A stretch of 64,000 nucleotides of DNA from Ornithinibacillus scapharcae TW25 (GCF_000190475.1 NZ_AEWH01000020.1:25949-89948), one strand, 5' to 3'. Positions 30,065 to 40,671 are shown, counted from the stretch's first letter. The notes: generated by a model not told the origin, from the sequence alone. Numbers and translations: made by a program.

Positions 30065-31750
30065 TTATTCATGTATTTCGATCAAGTCATCTCCAAATAG
30101 CTTTCTTGCCTCATCTACAACTGGATCAGCAGCACCTTGCCCATCGGGATTAGATGGTTCTTGACTTTTCACATATTCAGTTCGTAATTCTTGCCAATCA
30201 TTATTCGGTATTGGAATGATGGTTAGCGTTTTATTTAAGACACTCGTCAACACGGATTCTACAAGTTCACGATTATCTAAAAACAAAGAACAATGAATTT
30301 CATATTTAAACGCTACAACTAACGCCGTGTCTGAAGCCGCAACTGGCTTAGAATCTTGAACCACAGCATGTGCTGGCGCACTTGTTGCCTTTAGCTTACT
30401 TAAGAAGTTTGCCCAATGTGAATGTACTTCTTTCAAAGCAGGCTTTTGTGCCTCCTTTAGTACATTGCGTATTCTTTCAAACGGAATCTTGTAGCTATTT
30501 TTAGACTTACTAGGTTGTATTCTTTTTCTTTCTGGCTGTGATGCCACCTGTTGTTGTGGTGGTGCTTGTTTTAAGTTTGTAATTTCTTTTTCTAACTGAG
30601 CTAGTTTCTGTGTTAATTGAATGACTGCTTCAGGCGATGCAGTATCAGATGTATCTCCTGCATCCTGATGGCGATTCGTAATTGTAATCATCGCAATTTC
30701 AATAAATACCTTTGGATTATTAGACCATTTCATTTCCTGCTGACATTGATTGAGCTGCATAATAGCTTGCTGTATCCACTTTTCGGATACTTCTTCTGAA
30801 AGCTTACGAAAATCTTCATCAATCATAGCTCTTTCTAAGATACCATCTAGATCTGGAGCGCTCTTATACAGTAATAAGTCACGTAAGAAGTATATGATAT
30901 CATAAACAAATCTACCCGGATCTTTTCCATTCTGAATGAGCTGGTCTAACATTTTAAGTGTTGATTGAACATCTTTCTGATTCATAGCAGATACAATGTC
31001 CGTTAAGATTCGTTGCGATACGCCACCGGTAACCGCTAAAACATCTTCTAGTTCTACACTATTCTCACTATACGAAATTGCTTGGTCTAAAATACTAAGT
31101 GCATCGCGCATTCCACCTTCTGCTGCTAATGCTACCGCATCCAATGCTTCCTTTGATACGGATACTTCTTCAGCATCTACGATGGTTTGCATTCTATCCA
31201 CAATTGCTTGATTAGATATCGGTTTAAAATCAAACCGTTGGCATCTTGAAATAATCGTTAGTGGGATTTTATGTGGCTCTGTTGTTGCCAAAATAAATAC
31301 GACATGCTTCGGAGGCTCTTCTAACGTTTTTAATAATGCATTAAACGCATTTACAGAAATCATATGTACCTCGTCAATAATGTACACCTTATAAGGGACA
31401 ACACTGGAAGCATATTTTACGTTATCACGAATTTCTCTAATATCATCTACACTTGTATTAGATGCTGCATCTATTTCAATAACGTCAGAAATAGAACCAT
31501 CTTGAATACCTAAACATGCAGCACATTCATTACATGGCTCTTTTACTGGGGCATGTTCACAGTTGATGGTTTTAGCAAAAATTTTAGCAGCACTTGTTTT
31601 ACCAGTACCACGTGGTCCTGTAAACAAGTATGCATGAGAAAACTTTTGCTGAACAATAGCATTCTGAAGTGTTCGAGTGATATGGGTTTGGCCTACAACG
31701 TCACCGAAATTTTTCGGGCGCCATACGCGATACAATGCTTGATAGCTCAT
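30065..31750 (-). CDS. dnaX: DNA polymerase III subunits gamma/tau
   Basis: The clamp-loader motor and replisome organiser. It has 561 residues: Walker A FTGPRGTGKTS near residue 48, a four-Cys zinc module (CEHAPVKEPCNECAAC), Walker B IIDEVHMIS, the SRC motif (IISRCQRFDF), then a proline/glutamine linker (APPQQQVASQ) and a tau C-terminal domain that binds DnaE/DnaB. There is no sign of the slippery A-run used by E. coli to make gamma. The first ATG is preceded by AGAGGGG. Confidence 0.98.
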   Translation of the reverse strand: MSYQALYRVWRPKNFGDVVGQTHITRTLQNAIVQQKFSHAYLFTGPRGTGKTSAAKIFAKTINCEHAPVKEPCNECAACLGIQDGSISDVIEIDAASNTSVDDIREIRDNVKYASSVVPYKVYIIDEVHMISVNAFNALLKTLEEPPKHVVFILATTEPHKIPLTIISRCQRFDFKPISNQAIVDRMQTIVDAEEVSVSKEALDAVALAAEGGMRDALSILDQAISYSENSVELEDVLAVTGGVSQRILTDIVSAMNQKDVQSTLKMLDQLIQNGKDPGRFVYDIIYFLRDLLLYKSAPDLDGILERAMIDEDFRKLSEEVSEKWIQQAIMQLNQCQQEMKWSNNPKVFIEIAMITITNRHQDAGDTSDTASPEAVIQLTQKLAQLEKEITNLKQAPPQQQVASQPERKRIQPSKSKNSYKIPFERIRNVLKEAQKPALKEVHSHWANFLSKLKATSAPAHAVVQDSKPVAASDTALVVAFKYEIHCSLFLDNRELVESVLTSVLNKTLTIIPIPNNDWQELRTEYVKSQEPSNPDGQGAADPVVDEARKLFGDDLIEIHE

Positions 31751-31898
31751 AATAGATTCCCCTCTATGATTTCTACCTAATTATACCGATTTTAGGATGG
31801 AATGTGAATGATAATGAAATAAAACTTTGAAAAGAAACGAAGGATTTAATTTAGTGGATAGGTACGATGAGAGTATGTTCCTTTACATTCGGTACGAC

Positions 31899-31928
31899 AA
31901 AGCCTCTTGTATAGAAACAAGAGGCTTT
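31899..31928 (-). terminator. Terminator of the SRP RNA gene
   Basis: AAAGCCTCTTGT / ACAAGAGGCTTT perfect stem with a six-base loop, about 13 bases past the RNA 3' end. Confidence 0.85.
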
Positions 31929-31940
31929 CGCATTCTTATG

Positions 31941-32212
31941 TATGCCGTGCACCCACCGTCGATGAAGTGACCCCATGCGTTACTCAAGTTCATGGCTCGG
32001 TTTAGGTAACCCTGCGGCACACAGAGATGACCACTTACTGCTGCTTCCTTCCGGACCTGACAGGGTTCGTGGGTCTCTGTTGCGCAGGACCTAAACGTCA
32101 ACACCAATCCCTTGAGGCAGACCACACGGTCACCCACCTCGTGATGGGAATTCAGTCTCGCTATAGCGGATTGCGAGTACAGGGCACCGCTACCTCCCCA
32201 CCTAGCACGGTA
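31941..32212 (-). ncRNA. ffs: Signal recognition particle RNA (scRNA, large 6S-like form)
   Basis: The RNA core of SRP, which binds Ffh and HBsu. About 272 nt, very close to the 271-nt B. subtilis scRNA and including the Alu domain. The universally conserved helix 8 is clear: GTCAGGTCCGGAAGGAAGCAGCA-like sequence with the GGAA tetraloop (around 32043-32065). The 5' end begins ACCGTGCTAGGTGGGGAGG and the 3' end GTGCACGGCAT pairs with it. Ends are estimated from this pairing. It lies between tadA and dnaX as in B. subtilis, with a SigA promoter at 32219-32246. Confidence 0.95.
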
Positions 32213-32218
32213 ATATCC

Positions 32219-32246
32219 ATTATAACATGTTGAGCGAAAAAATCAA
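32219..32246 (-). promoter_or_regulatory. SigA promoter of the SRP RNA gene
   Basis: TTGATT (32241-32246), a 16-base spacer and a perfect TATAAT (32219-32224), ending a few bases before the RNA 5' end. Confidence 0.75.
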
Positions 32247-32278
32247 TGGCAGTTCCAAAAGAGAACGATATACATGGA

Positions 32279-32758
<480 letters not shown>

Positions 32759-32822
32759 TCACTGCATAATCTATGTAAAAACATCAATACTAATGGCTCA
32801 TGGTATCTGGAGGTGTATACAA

Positions 32823-33356
32823 TTGCATGACCAATTATCGAATACAGCAATATTATTTATTGACTTAATCAATGACTTTCAATTTGAAGGTGGTGAAAAA
32901 TTACTTACACATACAGAATCCATCTTACCTAACCTACTAAAATTAAGGCAATTTGCTGACGAACAGAAACTGCCAATCATATACATCAATGACCATTATC
33001 AATTATGGCAATCTGAGCCAAATGTAATCCTAAATCACTGTCTGAATCCAGCAAATAAACACATTATCCAACAGATTAAGCCAAGGAAAACAGACTACTT
33101 TCTCATTAAACCACAGCATTCTGCCTTTTATCAAACTCCTTTACACTCACTATTGAAAGAATTGGGTAGAACCCATTTAATTATCGCTGGAATCGCAGGT
33201 GATATTTGTATTCTTTTTACCGCAAAAGACGCACACACGCAAGCATTCACATTGCATATACCAAAAAACTGTATTGCCTCTGAACAAGAGGATAGAAATA
33301 AGTATGCACTCTATTTAATGGAATCGGTTATGAAAGCAAATATTGAACCTATATAA
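32823..33356 (+). CDS. Isochorismatase-family cysteine hydrolase (YaaI-like)
   Basis: An alpha/beta cysteine hydrolase of the isochorismatase/nicotinamidase superfamily. It has 177 residues. The catalytic triad is visible: Asp in AILFIDLINDF, Lys in FLIKPQHSAF and Cys in GIAGDICILFTAKDA. The substrate is unknown; isochorismate hydrolysis has not been shown for YaaI. The start is a TTG (MHDQLSNTA) with GGAGGTG seven bases upstream; the frame is open for ten more codons without support. Position next to tadA and sleL matches B. subtilis yaaI. Confidence 0.9.
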   Translation: MHDQLSNTAILFIDLINDFQFEGGEKLLTHTESILPNLLKLRQFADEQKLPIIYINDHYQLWQSEPNVILNHCLNPANKHIIQQIKPRKTDYFLIKPQHSAFYQTPLHSLLKELGRTHLIIAGIAGDICILFTAKDAHTQAFTLHIPKNCIASEQEDRNKYALYLMESVMKANIEPI

Positions 33357-33359
33357 TGC

Positions 33360-33388
33360 GCATAACGTACTTGCTCCCTTCATAAAGT
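33360..33388 (+). promoter_or_regulatory. Possible SigE promoter of the LysM-GH18 gene
   Basis: GCATAAC (33360-33366), 14 bases, then CATAAAGT (33381-33388), compared with SigE KMATATT-N14-CATACAHT. Each box has two mismatches. Sporulation expression of the homologous yaaH in the mother cell makes it plausible, not certain. Confidence 0.35.
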
Positions 33389-33451
33389 GGTATATAGATA
33401 CATCATTTGTGTTCAAGTTTCCACTTGAATTTTACTTTAAGGAGGGAGATT

Positions 33452-34747
33452 ATGCAGATTCACGTTGTTACCCAAGGTGATTCCTTATATTCCATTGCTA
33501 GTACATATGGTACAACAATGGATGCTTTAATTAATGCCAATGAATTAGACGCTCCGAATCAACTTGTTGTTGGGCAAGCACTGGTAATTCCGATTGTCGG
33601 ACAATTCTACTTTGTTCAGCCCGGTGATTCCTTATATTCCATTGCTGCACGGTTTGGTATCTCTTATCAAGAGCTAGCTCGGATCAATAACATTCCTGTT
33701 AATAGCACTCTGAATGTTGGTCTACGTCTATATATTCCCCCAGGATCAAGACCAGAAATCATCGCTAATGCTTATATCGAGCCAATTGGAGACACTGTCT
33801 CGCAAGCATTAGAAAATGCCGCTAGGAAACATACTCCTTATTTAACCTACCTCGCACCATTTAGCTATCGTGTTAATCGTGACGGAAGTCTAGCAGCACC
33901 ACCACTTAATGAATTCAAAGAAATTGCTGATGCCAATAATGCCTACCTAATGATGGTCATTACCACACTAGAGGAAGGTGCGTTTAGTGCGGAATTAGGG
34001 CATATTGTTGTTACCGTACAGGAAGTTCAAAATCGATTACTAGATAATATCGTAAACACTGCCCAGCAGGTAGGCTTTACAGATGTTCATTTTGATTTTG
34101 AATTTTTGCCTCCTGAGGATCGCGATGCCTATAGTTCATTTTTAGCTAAGGCGAGAGAACGTCTTTCACAAGAAGGACTTCTTATGTCTACTGCACTTGC
34201 CCCTAAAACAAGTGCAACACAGGAAGGTGCTTGGTATGAAGCACATGATTATGGTGCACACGGTGCTGTAGCAGACTTTGTTGTACTGATGACATATGAG
34301 TGGGGTTATAGTGGTGGTCCACCAATGGCTGTATCTCCGATAGACCAGGTTAGAAGAGTTGTCGAATATGCATTAACAGAAATGCCAGCAAATAAAATAT
34401 TATTAGGTCAAAATCTATACGGTTATGATTGGACATTACCATATGTACCAGGTGGACAATATGCTCGTGCAGTCAGCCCACAGCAAGCAATAGCACTTGC
34501 TAGGGAACATAATGTTCCAATCCAATATGATACAACTGCACAAGCTCCATTCTTTCGCTACCGGGATGCTGAAGGAAGAGATCATGAGGTTTGGTTTGAG
34601 GATGCACGTTCCATTCAGGCAAAATTTGATTTGATTAAAGAACTAGGACTGCGTGGAATAAGCTATTGGAAACTAGGGCTAGCATTTCCACAAAACTGGC
34701 TATTGCTGCAGGATAATTTTACGATTTCAAAAAGAAATAATAGTTGA
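33452..34747 (+). CDS. sleL: Spore cortex-lytic N-acetylglucosaminidase SleL/YaaH (LysM-LysM-GH18)
   Basis: A spore-associated glycosidase that trims cortex fragments during germination. It has 431 residues: two N-terminal LysM repeats (about 1-47 and 51-97, each with GDSLYSIA), then a GH18 catalytic barrel. The GH18 motif DxxDxE appears as VHFDFEFLP, with Glu as the likely acid. No signal peptide, as for spore-coat proteins made in the mother cell. AAGGAGGGAG precedes the ATG at 33452; the frame opens earlier without a ribosome binding site. It marks the last gene in B. subtilis-like order. Confidence 0.92.
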   Translation: MQIHVVTQGDSLYSIASTYGTTMDALINANELDAPNQLVVGQALVIPIVGQFYFVQPGDSLYSIAARFGISYQELARINNIPVNSTLNVGLRLYIPPGSRPEIIANAYIEPIGDTVSQALENAARKHTPYLTYLAPFSYRVNRDGSLAAPPLNEFKEIADANNAYLMMVITTLEEGAFSAELGHIVVTVQEVQNRLLDNIVNTAQQVGFTDVHFDFEFLPPEDRDAYSSFLAKARERLSQEGLLMSTALAPKTSATQEGAWYEAHDYGAHGAVADFVVLMTYEWGYSGGPPMAVSPIDQVRRVVEYALTEMPANKILLGQNLYGYDWTLPYVPGGQYARAVSPQQAIALAREHNVPIQYDTTAQAPFFRYRDAEGRDHEVWFEDARSIQAKFDLIKELGLRGISYWKLGLAFPQNWLLLQDNFTISKRNNS

Positions 34748-34780
34748 ATGTAGCTGTGTATGCATAGAGGTTAGGGAGGT

Positions 34781-34806
34781 AAGAGCGACTATGTCGCTCT
34801 TTTTGT
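34781..34806 (+). terminator. Intrinsic terminator after sleL
   Basis: AAGAGCGAC / GTCGCTCTT stem with a three-base loop followed by TTTGTTG, 33 bases after the stop codon. Confidence 0.88.
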
Positions 34807-34986
34807 TGTTAGGGTGGCTGATGGAATGAAGGAATAACTGAAGCGATCTTATCAACGATAAAACGCCGTTAAAATCCTGAGTTTTACTGTTGATATGGTT
34901 TATCTACGGTAAAATACCTCTGATATTACATTGAATATGTTACAATTAAAATATTAGAATTTATGGAATTATAAGGAGTTTCCATC

Positions 34987-36024
34987 ATGGATATTAAGAT
35001 AAAACAATTACAAGATAATTGGAGAGTATACCAGTTAATCAACCAAAATGGAATGATGGTTGAGGTTCTGAATTTCGGTGGCATTATTACCAAGGTTTTA
35101 ACTCCTGATAAGAATGGACAGGTTCAAAATGTAGTTTTAGGCTATCAAAACCATCTTGACTATCAATCAGATAAAAACTTCTTCGGAGCACTTATTGGTC
35201 AAGTAGCAGGAAGAATTCAGGATGCTTCATTTCAACTGAACGGAAAAACATATACAGTAGACAAAAATGAGGGAAACAATCATCTACATGGTGGAAAACA
35301 TGGCCTTCATAAAGTAATTTGGGATGTAGAACCCTTTCATAATCAACATTCAGTTGGGGTACATTTAACATACATAATTCATGAAAAAGGCCAGGGATAC
35401 CCCGGAAATGTGTCTCTACATGTTACCTATGCCCTTACAAACGAGAATCAGCTTTCATTAGAATATAAAGCCACAACAGATAAACCAACTGTTCTGGCAC
35501 TAACAAACCATTCCTATTTCAATTTAAGTGGAAATATACGTGAAACGATACATAATCATCAAGTATCCATTAATAGTAGCAAGATTCTGGAACTTGATAA
35601 AAGCCTTATCCCAACCGGAAGTCTACTTGATGTAACCAATACAACTTTTGACTTTCGTTCCAGTAGACCCCTCACGGATGGAATAAGCGGTGATCATATC
35701 CAACATAAAATAGTCGGAGATGGTTACGACCATTACTTTATTTTTGATCAGCAAAAGGAAGAGTCCGTAACAGTAAAGGAACCAACGAGTGGACGGATGA
35801 TGACCATTGAAACAAACCAACCTGGTATGGTCATGTATACAGCCAATAACGAGCTGAGTAATTTCAAGTATAAAGATGGATCATCCAGTAAATATTTAGG
35901 CGTATGCTTTGAAACTCAAGGTACACCGGCCTCACTACATCACGATAACCTCCCTTCTATCATTTTGAACAAAGATGAAACCTATTATCAAAAAACTGTT
36001 TTTACTTTTAGTGCAGATAGTTAA
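34987..36024 (+). CDS. galM: Aldose 1-epimerase (mutarotase)
   Basis: Interconverts alpha and beta anomers of aldoses. It has 345 residues. Family signatures are GRIQDASFQLNGK, NEGNNHLHGG (substrate-binding His), ALTNHSYFNLSG (catalytic His) and near the C-terminus VCFETQGTPASLHH, with the catalytic Glu. AAGGAG precedes the ATG. It sits convergent to xylAB, so xylose mutarotation is a reasonable role, although galactose or glucose are possible. Confidence 0.93.
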   Translation: MDIKIKQLQDNWRVYQLINQNGMMVEVLNFGGIITKVLTPDKNGQVQNVVLGYQNHLDYQSDKNFFGALIGQVAGRIQDASFQLNGKTYTVDKNEGNNHLHGGKHGLHKVIWDVEPFHNQHSVGVHLTYIIHEKGQGYPGNVSLHVTYALTNENQLSLEYKATTDKPTVLALTNHSYFNLSGNIRETIHNHQVSINSSKILELDKSLIPTGSLLDVTNTTFDFRSSRPLTDGISGDHIQHKIVGDGYDHYFIFDQQKEESVTVKEPTSGRMMTIETNQPGMVMYTANNELSNFKYKDGSSSKYLGVCFETQGTPASLHHDNLPSIILNKDETYYQKTVFTFSADS

Positions 36025-36034
36025 TCCATTACAT

Positions 36035-36078
36035 AAAAAACAAGGCTATCCCAATAGTTGGTGAAAGCCTTGTTTTTT
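36035..36078. terminator. Bidirectional terminator between galM and xylB
   Basis: AAAAAACAAGGCT / AGCCTTGTTTTTT stem with A and T runs on both sides, between two convergent genes. Confidence 0.9.
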
Positions 36079-36082
36079 CTCA

Positions 36083-37579
36083 TTACCTAAACTTAACTAA
36101 TTGTTGATTAAGTTCTTTGGTTTTCCCATAAACTTCTTGGTAAATAGAAAACAATTCCTTATACTTTGCTACATTTTCTGGAATTGGGGTAAATGTACGA
36201 TCCTCGATAATAAATTGCTCCGCACATTCTTTTAGTGAGTTAAACCAACGACATCCATAGGCAGCAAGGATTGCGGCACCCATACCTGGACCCTGTTCAC
36301 TTTGAAGTCGCACAATGGAAGCATTAAAAATATCCGCCTGCATTTGTAACCATTCATCATTTTTAGCACCACCACCAATGGAAACAATGGTGTCTATTTT
36401 CTTTCCACTATTCTTAAATATAGTAATTGATTCATGTAGAGAAAATGTAATACCTTCTAGGACTGCACGGACAAAATGCTTACGCTCGTGAGAACTATCG
36501 ACGCCAATAAAACTCCCACGAATAGTTGCATCTGCATATGGCGTCCTTTCCCCTACAATATATGGTGTATATAATAGTCCACTTGCACCTATTGGTACAT
36601 CGTCAATAGCCGCCAATAGTTCTTCAAAGGATTCCTGTTTCGCAAAGGTGTCCTTAAACCATGTTAAGCTATATCCCGCTGCAAGTGTTACACCCATTGT
36701 ATAAAACGCATCGGATGCTCCATGATTAAAATAATGTACCCTACCTTGAAAATCCTTATCTCCTGTAGCTTCATAGGTAAGAACTACGCCAGATGTTCCA
36801 ATACTACATAATGTTTTTCCTTCTTCTAATATCCCAGCACCAATTGCACCACAAGCATTATCCGCACCGCCAGCAAATACACGAGTCTTGGAAGTTAGTC
36901 CAGTACTTTTTGCAATATCCTCTATTAAAGTTCCAACTTCCTCATGGGATTCAACTAATTGAGGACAAAGCTTGATATCTAGCCCTAAAAGTTCACAAAT
37001 CTCATGACTCCACTTTTTTTCACTTACATTTAACAATAACGTCCCTGCCGCGTCTGAATAATCCATGTGTAATTGACCGGTAAGCCTATATCTTACATAG
37101 TCCTTTGGAAGAACGAACTTTCTTGCCATCCGAAATAAATCCGGTTCATGTTTCCTGACCCATAAAAGCTTTGGTAATGTAAAACCCTCTAAAGCTGGAT
37201 TCTTTGTTATGTTTAGTAAACGCTCTTTCCCGACAACATCATAGACTTCCTGGCATTCTGCCGAGGTACGGGTATCGTTCCATAGAATGGCATTGCGTAT
37301 AACTTGATTATTTTCATTGAGTAATACAAGCCCATGCATTTGTCCAGAAAAACTAATTCCTTCTATTTCCACTGGATCTCCAGAAAAATCTGTTAGTAAG
37401 TCTGTCAAACCAGCAACTGTTTGTTCTACCCAATCCTCTGGATCCTGTTCACTATAGCCCGATCTTGCTTGTATTAACGGATACGATTTGGAGACTTCCC
37501 GTTCAACCTCACCATTCTGATTAACGAGTAAAACCTTAACCGCACTTGTTCCTAAATCAATCCCGATAACATATTTCAT
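36083..37579 (-). CDS. xylB: Xylulokinase
   Basis: Phosphorylates D-xylulose to xylulose-5-phosphate. It is a 498-residue FGGY-family kinase: GIDLGTSAVKVLLVN phosphate loop, GISFSGQMHGLVLL, NDTRTSAEC, the catalytic Asp in GGADNACGAIGAG, and IVSIGGGAKNDEWLQM near the C-terminus. GAGGTG precedes the ATG. It follows xylA by 30 bases, making a xylAB operon. Confidence 0.96.
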   Translation of the reverse strand: MKYVIGIDLGTSAVKVLLVNQNGEVEREVSKSYPLIQARSGYSEQDPEDWVEQTVAGLTDLLTDFSGDPVEIEGISFSGQMHGLVLLNENNQVIRNAILWNDTRTSAECQEVYDVVGKERLLNITKNPALEGFTLPKLLWVRKHEPDLFRMARKFVLPKDYVRYRLTGQLHMDYSDAAGTLLLNVSEKKWSHEICELLGLDIKLCPQLVESHEEVGTLIEDIAKSTGLTSKTRVFAGGADNACGAIGAGILEEGKTLCSIGTSGVVLTYEATGDKDFQGRVHYFNHGASDAFYTMGVTLAAGYSLTWFKDTFAKQESFEELLAAIDDVPIGASGLLYTPYIVGERTPYADATIRGSFIGVDSSHERKHFVRAVLEGITFSLHESITIFKNSGKKIDTIVSIGGGAKNDEWLQMQADIFNASIVRLQSEQGPGMGAAILAAYGCRWFNSLKECAEQFIIEDRTFTPIPENVAKYKELFSIYQEVYGKTKELNQQLVKFR

Positions 37580-37609
37580 TTCCGCACCTCAATATCCGAA
37601 GGTTCTTTC

Positions 37610-38935
37610 TTACTCTCCTGCATAGGCTCTTAACAAATATTGATTCATAGTTGCTTTTAATAACTCTAGTCGTCCTGATGTATGTTTTATATCTGTTAAA
37701 CCTAATGCATAAGCTTCTAGCTTATGAAAATCAACTTTACCTTCTACAATGTCTAAACCAATTCCTTCATGGAAGCTACTATAGCGTTCTGCTATAAAGT
37801 CCTCTAATACGTGATCATCGATTAATTTTTGAGCAACCTTCAGACCTACTGCAAAGCTATCCATTCCTACAATATGGGCATGGAATAAATCTTCTGGTGT
37901 AAAAGAACCACGGCGAACCTTGGCATCAAAATTAAGTCCACCACGTCCAAGACCTCCGTTTTTAATGATTTCATACATCGCTAGGGTTGTAGTGTATAAG
38001 TCTGATGGGAACTCATCTGTATCCCATCCTAGTAACGGATGACCTTGATTGGCATCAACCGAACCTAGCATACCATTAACCCTGGCATATCGCAGTTCAT
38101 GTTCAAATGTATGACCAGCTAGAGTTGCATGGTTTGCTTCAATATTAAATTTAAAATAATCTTGTAAATCATAGTGTTGCAGGAATGCATACCCACTAGC
38201 TACATCAAAATCGTATTGGTGAGAGGTAGGTTCCTTTGGCTTTGGTTCAATTAAGAACTGCGCATCAAAACCAATTTCTTTCGCATAATCAACTGCCATA
38301 TGAAAGAATCGGCCTAAATTATCTAATTCCAACTTCATATCCGTATTAATTAAGGTTTCATATCCTTCACGCCCACCCCAAAAAACATAATTTTCTGCTC
38401 CTAATTCTTTTCCAATCTCTAAGCCCTTTTTCACCTTTGCTGCTGCATAGGCAAAAACATCTGCATGATTGGAAGATGCAGCACCATGAACAAAACGAGG
38501 ATGGGAAAAATTATTTACCGTATTCCAAAGAAGTTTCGTCTTACTATCCTTCATATAATCCTTTATCATTGCCACAATTATATCTAAATTTTGATTGGAT
38601 TCCCGTAATGTCCTTCCTTCTGGTGCTATATCAACGTCATGGAAACAAAAATACGGAACACCGAGTTTTTCAAAGAATTCAAATGCAGCCTCGACTCTGG
38701 CTTTTGCTAAATCCATTCCATTAAACTTATCCCAAGGGCGAATAGCAGTACCAATACCAAATGGATCAGACAAATCCTCTGTAAACGTATGCCAGTAAGC
38801 AACACCGAAACGTAAAAATTCCTCCATCGTACGTCCACCGATTTTTTCTTCTGGGTTATAAAATTTAAAAGCGTATGGATTACGAGATGATGGACCTTCA
38901 TACTTTATCTTTTCAATTGATTGGAAATAGGACAT
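37610..38935 (-). CDS. xylA: Xylose isomerase
   Basis: Converts D-xylose to D-xylulose. It is a 441-residue class II enzyme. Catalytic [12 protein letters not shown] (His, Asp), [25 protein letters not shown] (metal Glu, Lys) and [18 protein letters not shown] are all intact. GGAGGT precedes the ATG. It leads xylAB; upstream is a XylR-operator-like site at 38980-39004. Confidence 0.98.
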   Translation of the reverse strand: MSYFQSIEKIKYEGPSSRNPYAFKFYNPEEKIGGRTMEEFLRFGVAYWHTFTEDLSDPFGIGTAIRPWDKFNGMDLAKARVEAAFEFFEKLGVPYFCFHDVDIAPEGRTLRESNQNLDIIVAMIKDYMKDSKTKLLWNTVNNFSHPRFVHGAASSNHADVFAYAAAKVKKGLEIGKELGAENYVFWGGREGYETLINTDMKLELDNLGRFFHMAVDYAKEIGFDAQFLIEPKPKEPTSHQYDFDVASGYAFLQHYDLQDYFKFNIEANHATLAGHTFEHELRYARVNGMLGSVDANQGHPLLGWDTDEFPSDLYTTTLAMYEIIKNGGLGRGGLNFDAKVRRGSFTPEDLFHAHIVGMDSFAVGLKVAQKLIDDHVLEDFIAERYSSFHEGIGLDIVEGKVDFHKLEAYALGLTDIKHTSGRLELLKATMNQYLLRAYAGE

Positions 38936-38979
38936 TCTATTTACCTCCTAGTTATGATTTTTAATCGATTTCTCAAAAC

Positions 38980-39004
38980 TTAATTTAACCACTCAACAAA
39001 GTGG
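38980..39004. promoter_or_regulatory. XylR operator-like site upstream of xylA
   Basis: TTAATTTAACCACTCAACAAA shares TTA-TTTA-CCACT--ACAAA with the clearer site before the ABC operon and xylR (43029-43054). The right arm is poorly kept. It lies about 45 bases upstream of xylA, a good place for an operator. Confidence 0.45.
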
Positions 39005-39084
39005 GCAAAAAACACTATATTAAAATCAAACCATCATGTAGAATAAATCTATATACGTAACCTAGCCATCAAGGAGGTGCATAG

Positions 39085-39702
39085 ATGAATGACACAAGTA
39101 GTAAGATTTATAATCTATTAGAATGGATTACGAGATTTGCTTATGTGAATCTATTATGGATTGGCTTCACTTTAGTAGGAGGAATCTTATTCGGTCTCTT
39201 CCCAGCAACGATCGCAATGTTTGCGATTACTAGAGATTGGCTAAGAGGCAAACCCGATATCCCTATCTTTCCATCATTTTGGAAATACTATAAACATGAC
39301 TTTTTCAAAGGGAATAGGCTTGGAATTATTATTTTTCTCATTGCGGCCTTAATTGGAATTGATTTTTTCTTCATTCAATCCATTACGAATGAGTCATATG
39401 CTTGGCTGTCTATTCCTCTTTTTGCTTTTATGTTGCTGTTTATATTATTTTTGCTTTTCCTTTTTCCAAGCTTTGTACATTATGACGTAAAAGTAATCCA
39501 GTTAATGAAAAACGCATTACTCATCATGCTTATCAATCCACTACATAGCTTTCTCATTCTAATTGGATTAGTGTCATCCTATTTTCTTATGAAGTTCATT
39601 CCAGCATTATATTTCATCTTTGGTGGTAGTATTTATGCCTTTATTTGCATGTGGCTAGCACTACACGCCTTTCAAAAAATTGAACAACAGAAGACAATTT
39701 AA
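39085..39702 (+). CDS. YesL-like membrane protein (DUF624)
   Basis: A 205-residue integral membrane protein with about five hydrophobic helices and no signal peptide. FAYVNLLWIGFTLVGGILFGLFPATIAMF with the following TRDWLRG is the DUF624 signature. Such proteins often accompany carbohydrate ABC transporters and glycosidases; their role is unknown. AAGGAGGTG precedes the ATG. It is divergent from xylA and faces the sugar permease genes. Confidence 0.85.
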   Translation: MNDTSSKIYNLLEWITRFAYVNLLWIGFTLVGGILFGLFPATIAMFAITRDWLRGKPDIPIFPSFWKYYKHDFFKGNRLGIIIFLIAALIGIDFFFIQSITNESYAWLSIPLFAFMLLFILFLLFLFPSFVHYDVKVIQLMKNALLIMLINPLHSFLILIGLVSSYFLMKFIPALYFIFGGSIYAFICMWLALHAFQKIEQQKTI

Positions 39703-39710
39703 ATCGTTAT

Positions 39711-39830
39711 GAGGCTGAGACATAAGTATCTTGATGAAAATGTATGAGCAGTTCGGCTTGACTTAGATAGCCGTACCGGAAATCGTGCATGAATCATATT
39801 GCATTTCTGAACATACTTTGTCTCAGTCTC
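39711..39830. repeat. 120-bp inverted-repeat element between yesL-like gene and permease
   Basis: Ends GAGGCTGAGACATAAGTAT (39711-39729) and ATACTTTGTCTCAGTCTC (39813-39830) are imperfect inverted copies; inside is CGGCT/AGCCG. GAGGCTGAGACA-type units are widespread between Bacillaceae genes (from memory). It lies between convergent genes and could also act as a terminator for both. Confidence 0.65.
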
Positions 39831-39834
39831 TTTG

Positions 39835-40656
39835 CTATCCTTTCACCGCACTCGCCGATATTCCTTCCACCACTTTATTACTAAAGAATATAAACGCTAG
39901 TAGAATTGGGAGCACACTAATAATTAGCGTTGCACCAATCGCACCCCAATCTGTCATGTACTGGCCAATAAAATTCTGAATTCCCACTGTTAGTGTTTTA
40001 TACGCATCCGAACTAATAAATGTATTCACAAATACAAATTCATTCCAATTGTAGATCATATTAATAATCACCGTTGTCGACATGACTGGTGCTGTCATTG
40101 GTAATATAATCTTGAAGAACATCCGATGAATAGAGCAACCATCCATAATGGCAGCCTCTTCTATTTCACGTGGTAATGTGTAGTAAAACCCTAGTAAAAT
40201 CATAATGGTTATTGGTAGATTATAGGCCGTATACGTTATCACAATAGACCAGGGATTATCAATCAGATCTACGTTTAAAAACATACTAAATAACGGGATA
40301 ATAGCCGAATGGATGGGAATCATTAACCCAACCATAAACAAGCCTAATACTAGCTTACTTAATTTCCACTTCATTCGCGTAATGGCAAATGTCACCATAC
40401 TAGCAAATAGAACTGTTAGGATAATCGCTACTGCCGTAATCCAAATACTGTTCCAGAAATAAGTCCCAATACCACCTTCCCATACTTTTACATAATTCTC
40501 CCATCTCAATTCAGAAGGTAAGGCAAAAGGAGAACCTGCAAAAATCTCTCGATTATCCTTTAAAGAGAAGAGGAATAACCAGATGATTGGAAAAACCTGA
40601 AACAGGGCAACCCCACCTAAACAGAGGTAGAGAAGAATGTAACCAATCCGCTTCAT
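39835..40656 (-). CDS. Carbohydrate ABC transporter permease (MalG-type)
   Basis: An inner permease subunit of a CUT1 sugar importer. It has 273 residues, six predicted membrane helices, and the EAA loop EEAAIMDGCSIHRMFFKIILP, where the ATPase docks. It follows the first permease by 15 bases. No ATPase gene is in the operon, as is usual for CUT1 systems that share MsmX. The substrate is inferred as xylose or xylo-oligosaccharides from the neighbours. Confidence 0.93.
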   Translation of the reverse strand: MKRIGYILLYLCLGGVALFQVFPIIWLFLFSLKDNREIFAGSPFALPSELRWENYVKVWEGGIGTYFWNSIWITAVAIILTVLFASMVTFAITRMKWKLSKLVLGLFMVGLMIPIHSAIIPLFSMFLNVDLIDNPWSIVITYTAYNLPITIMILLGFYYTLPREIEEAAIMDGCSIHRMFFKIILPMTAPVMSTTVIINMIYNWNEFVFVNTFISSDAYKTLTVGIQNFIGQYMTDWGAIGATLIISVLPILLAFIFFSNKVVEGISASAVKG

Positions 40657-40671
40657 ATATCTTTCCCTCCC

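Noticed and set aside
31883-32233. Open frames on both strands over 31883-32233
   Set aside because: They overlie the SRP RNA gene, whose structure and conserved helix 8 explain the sequence.
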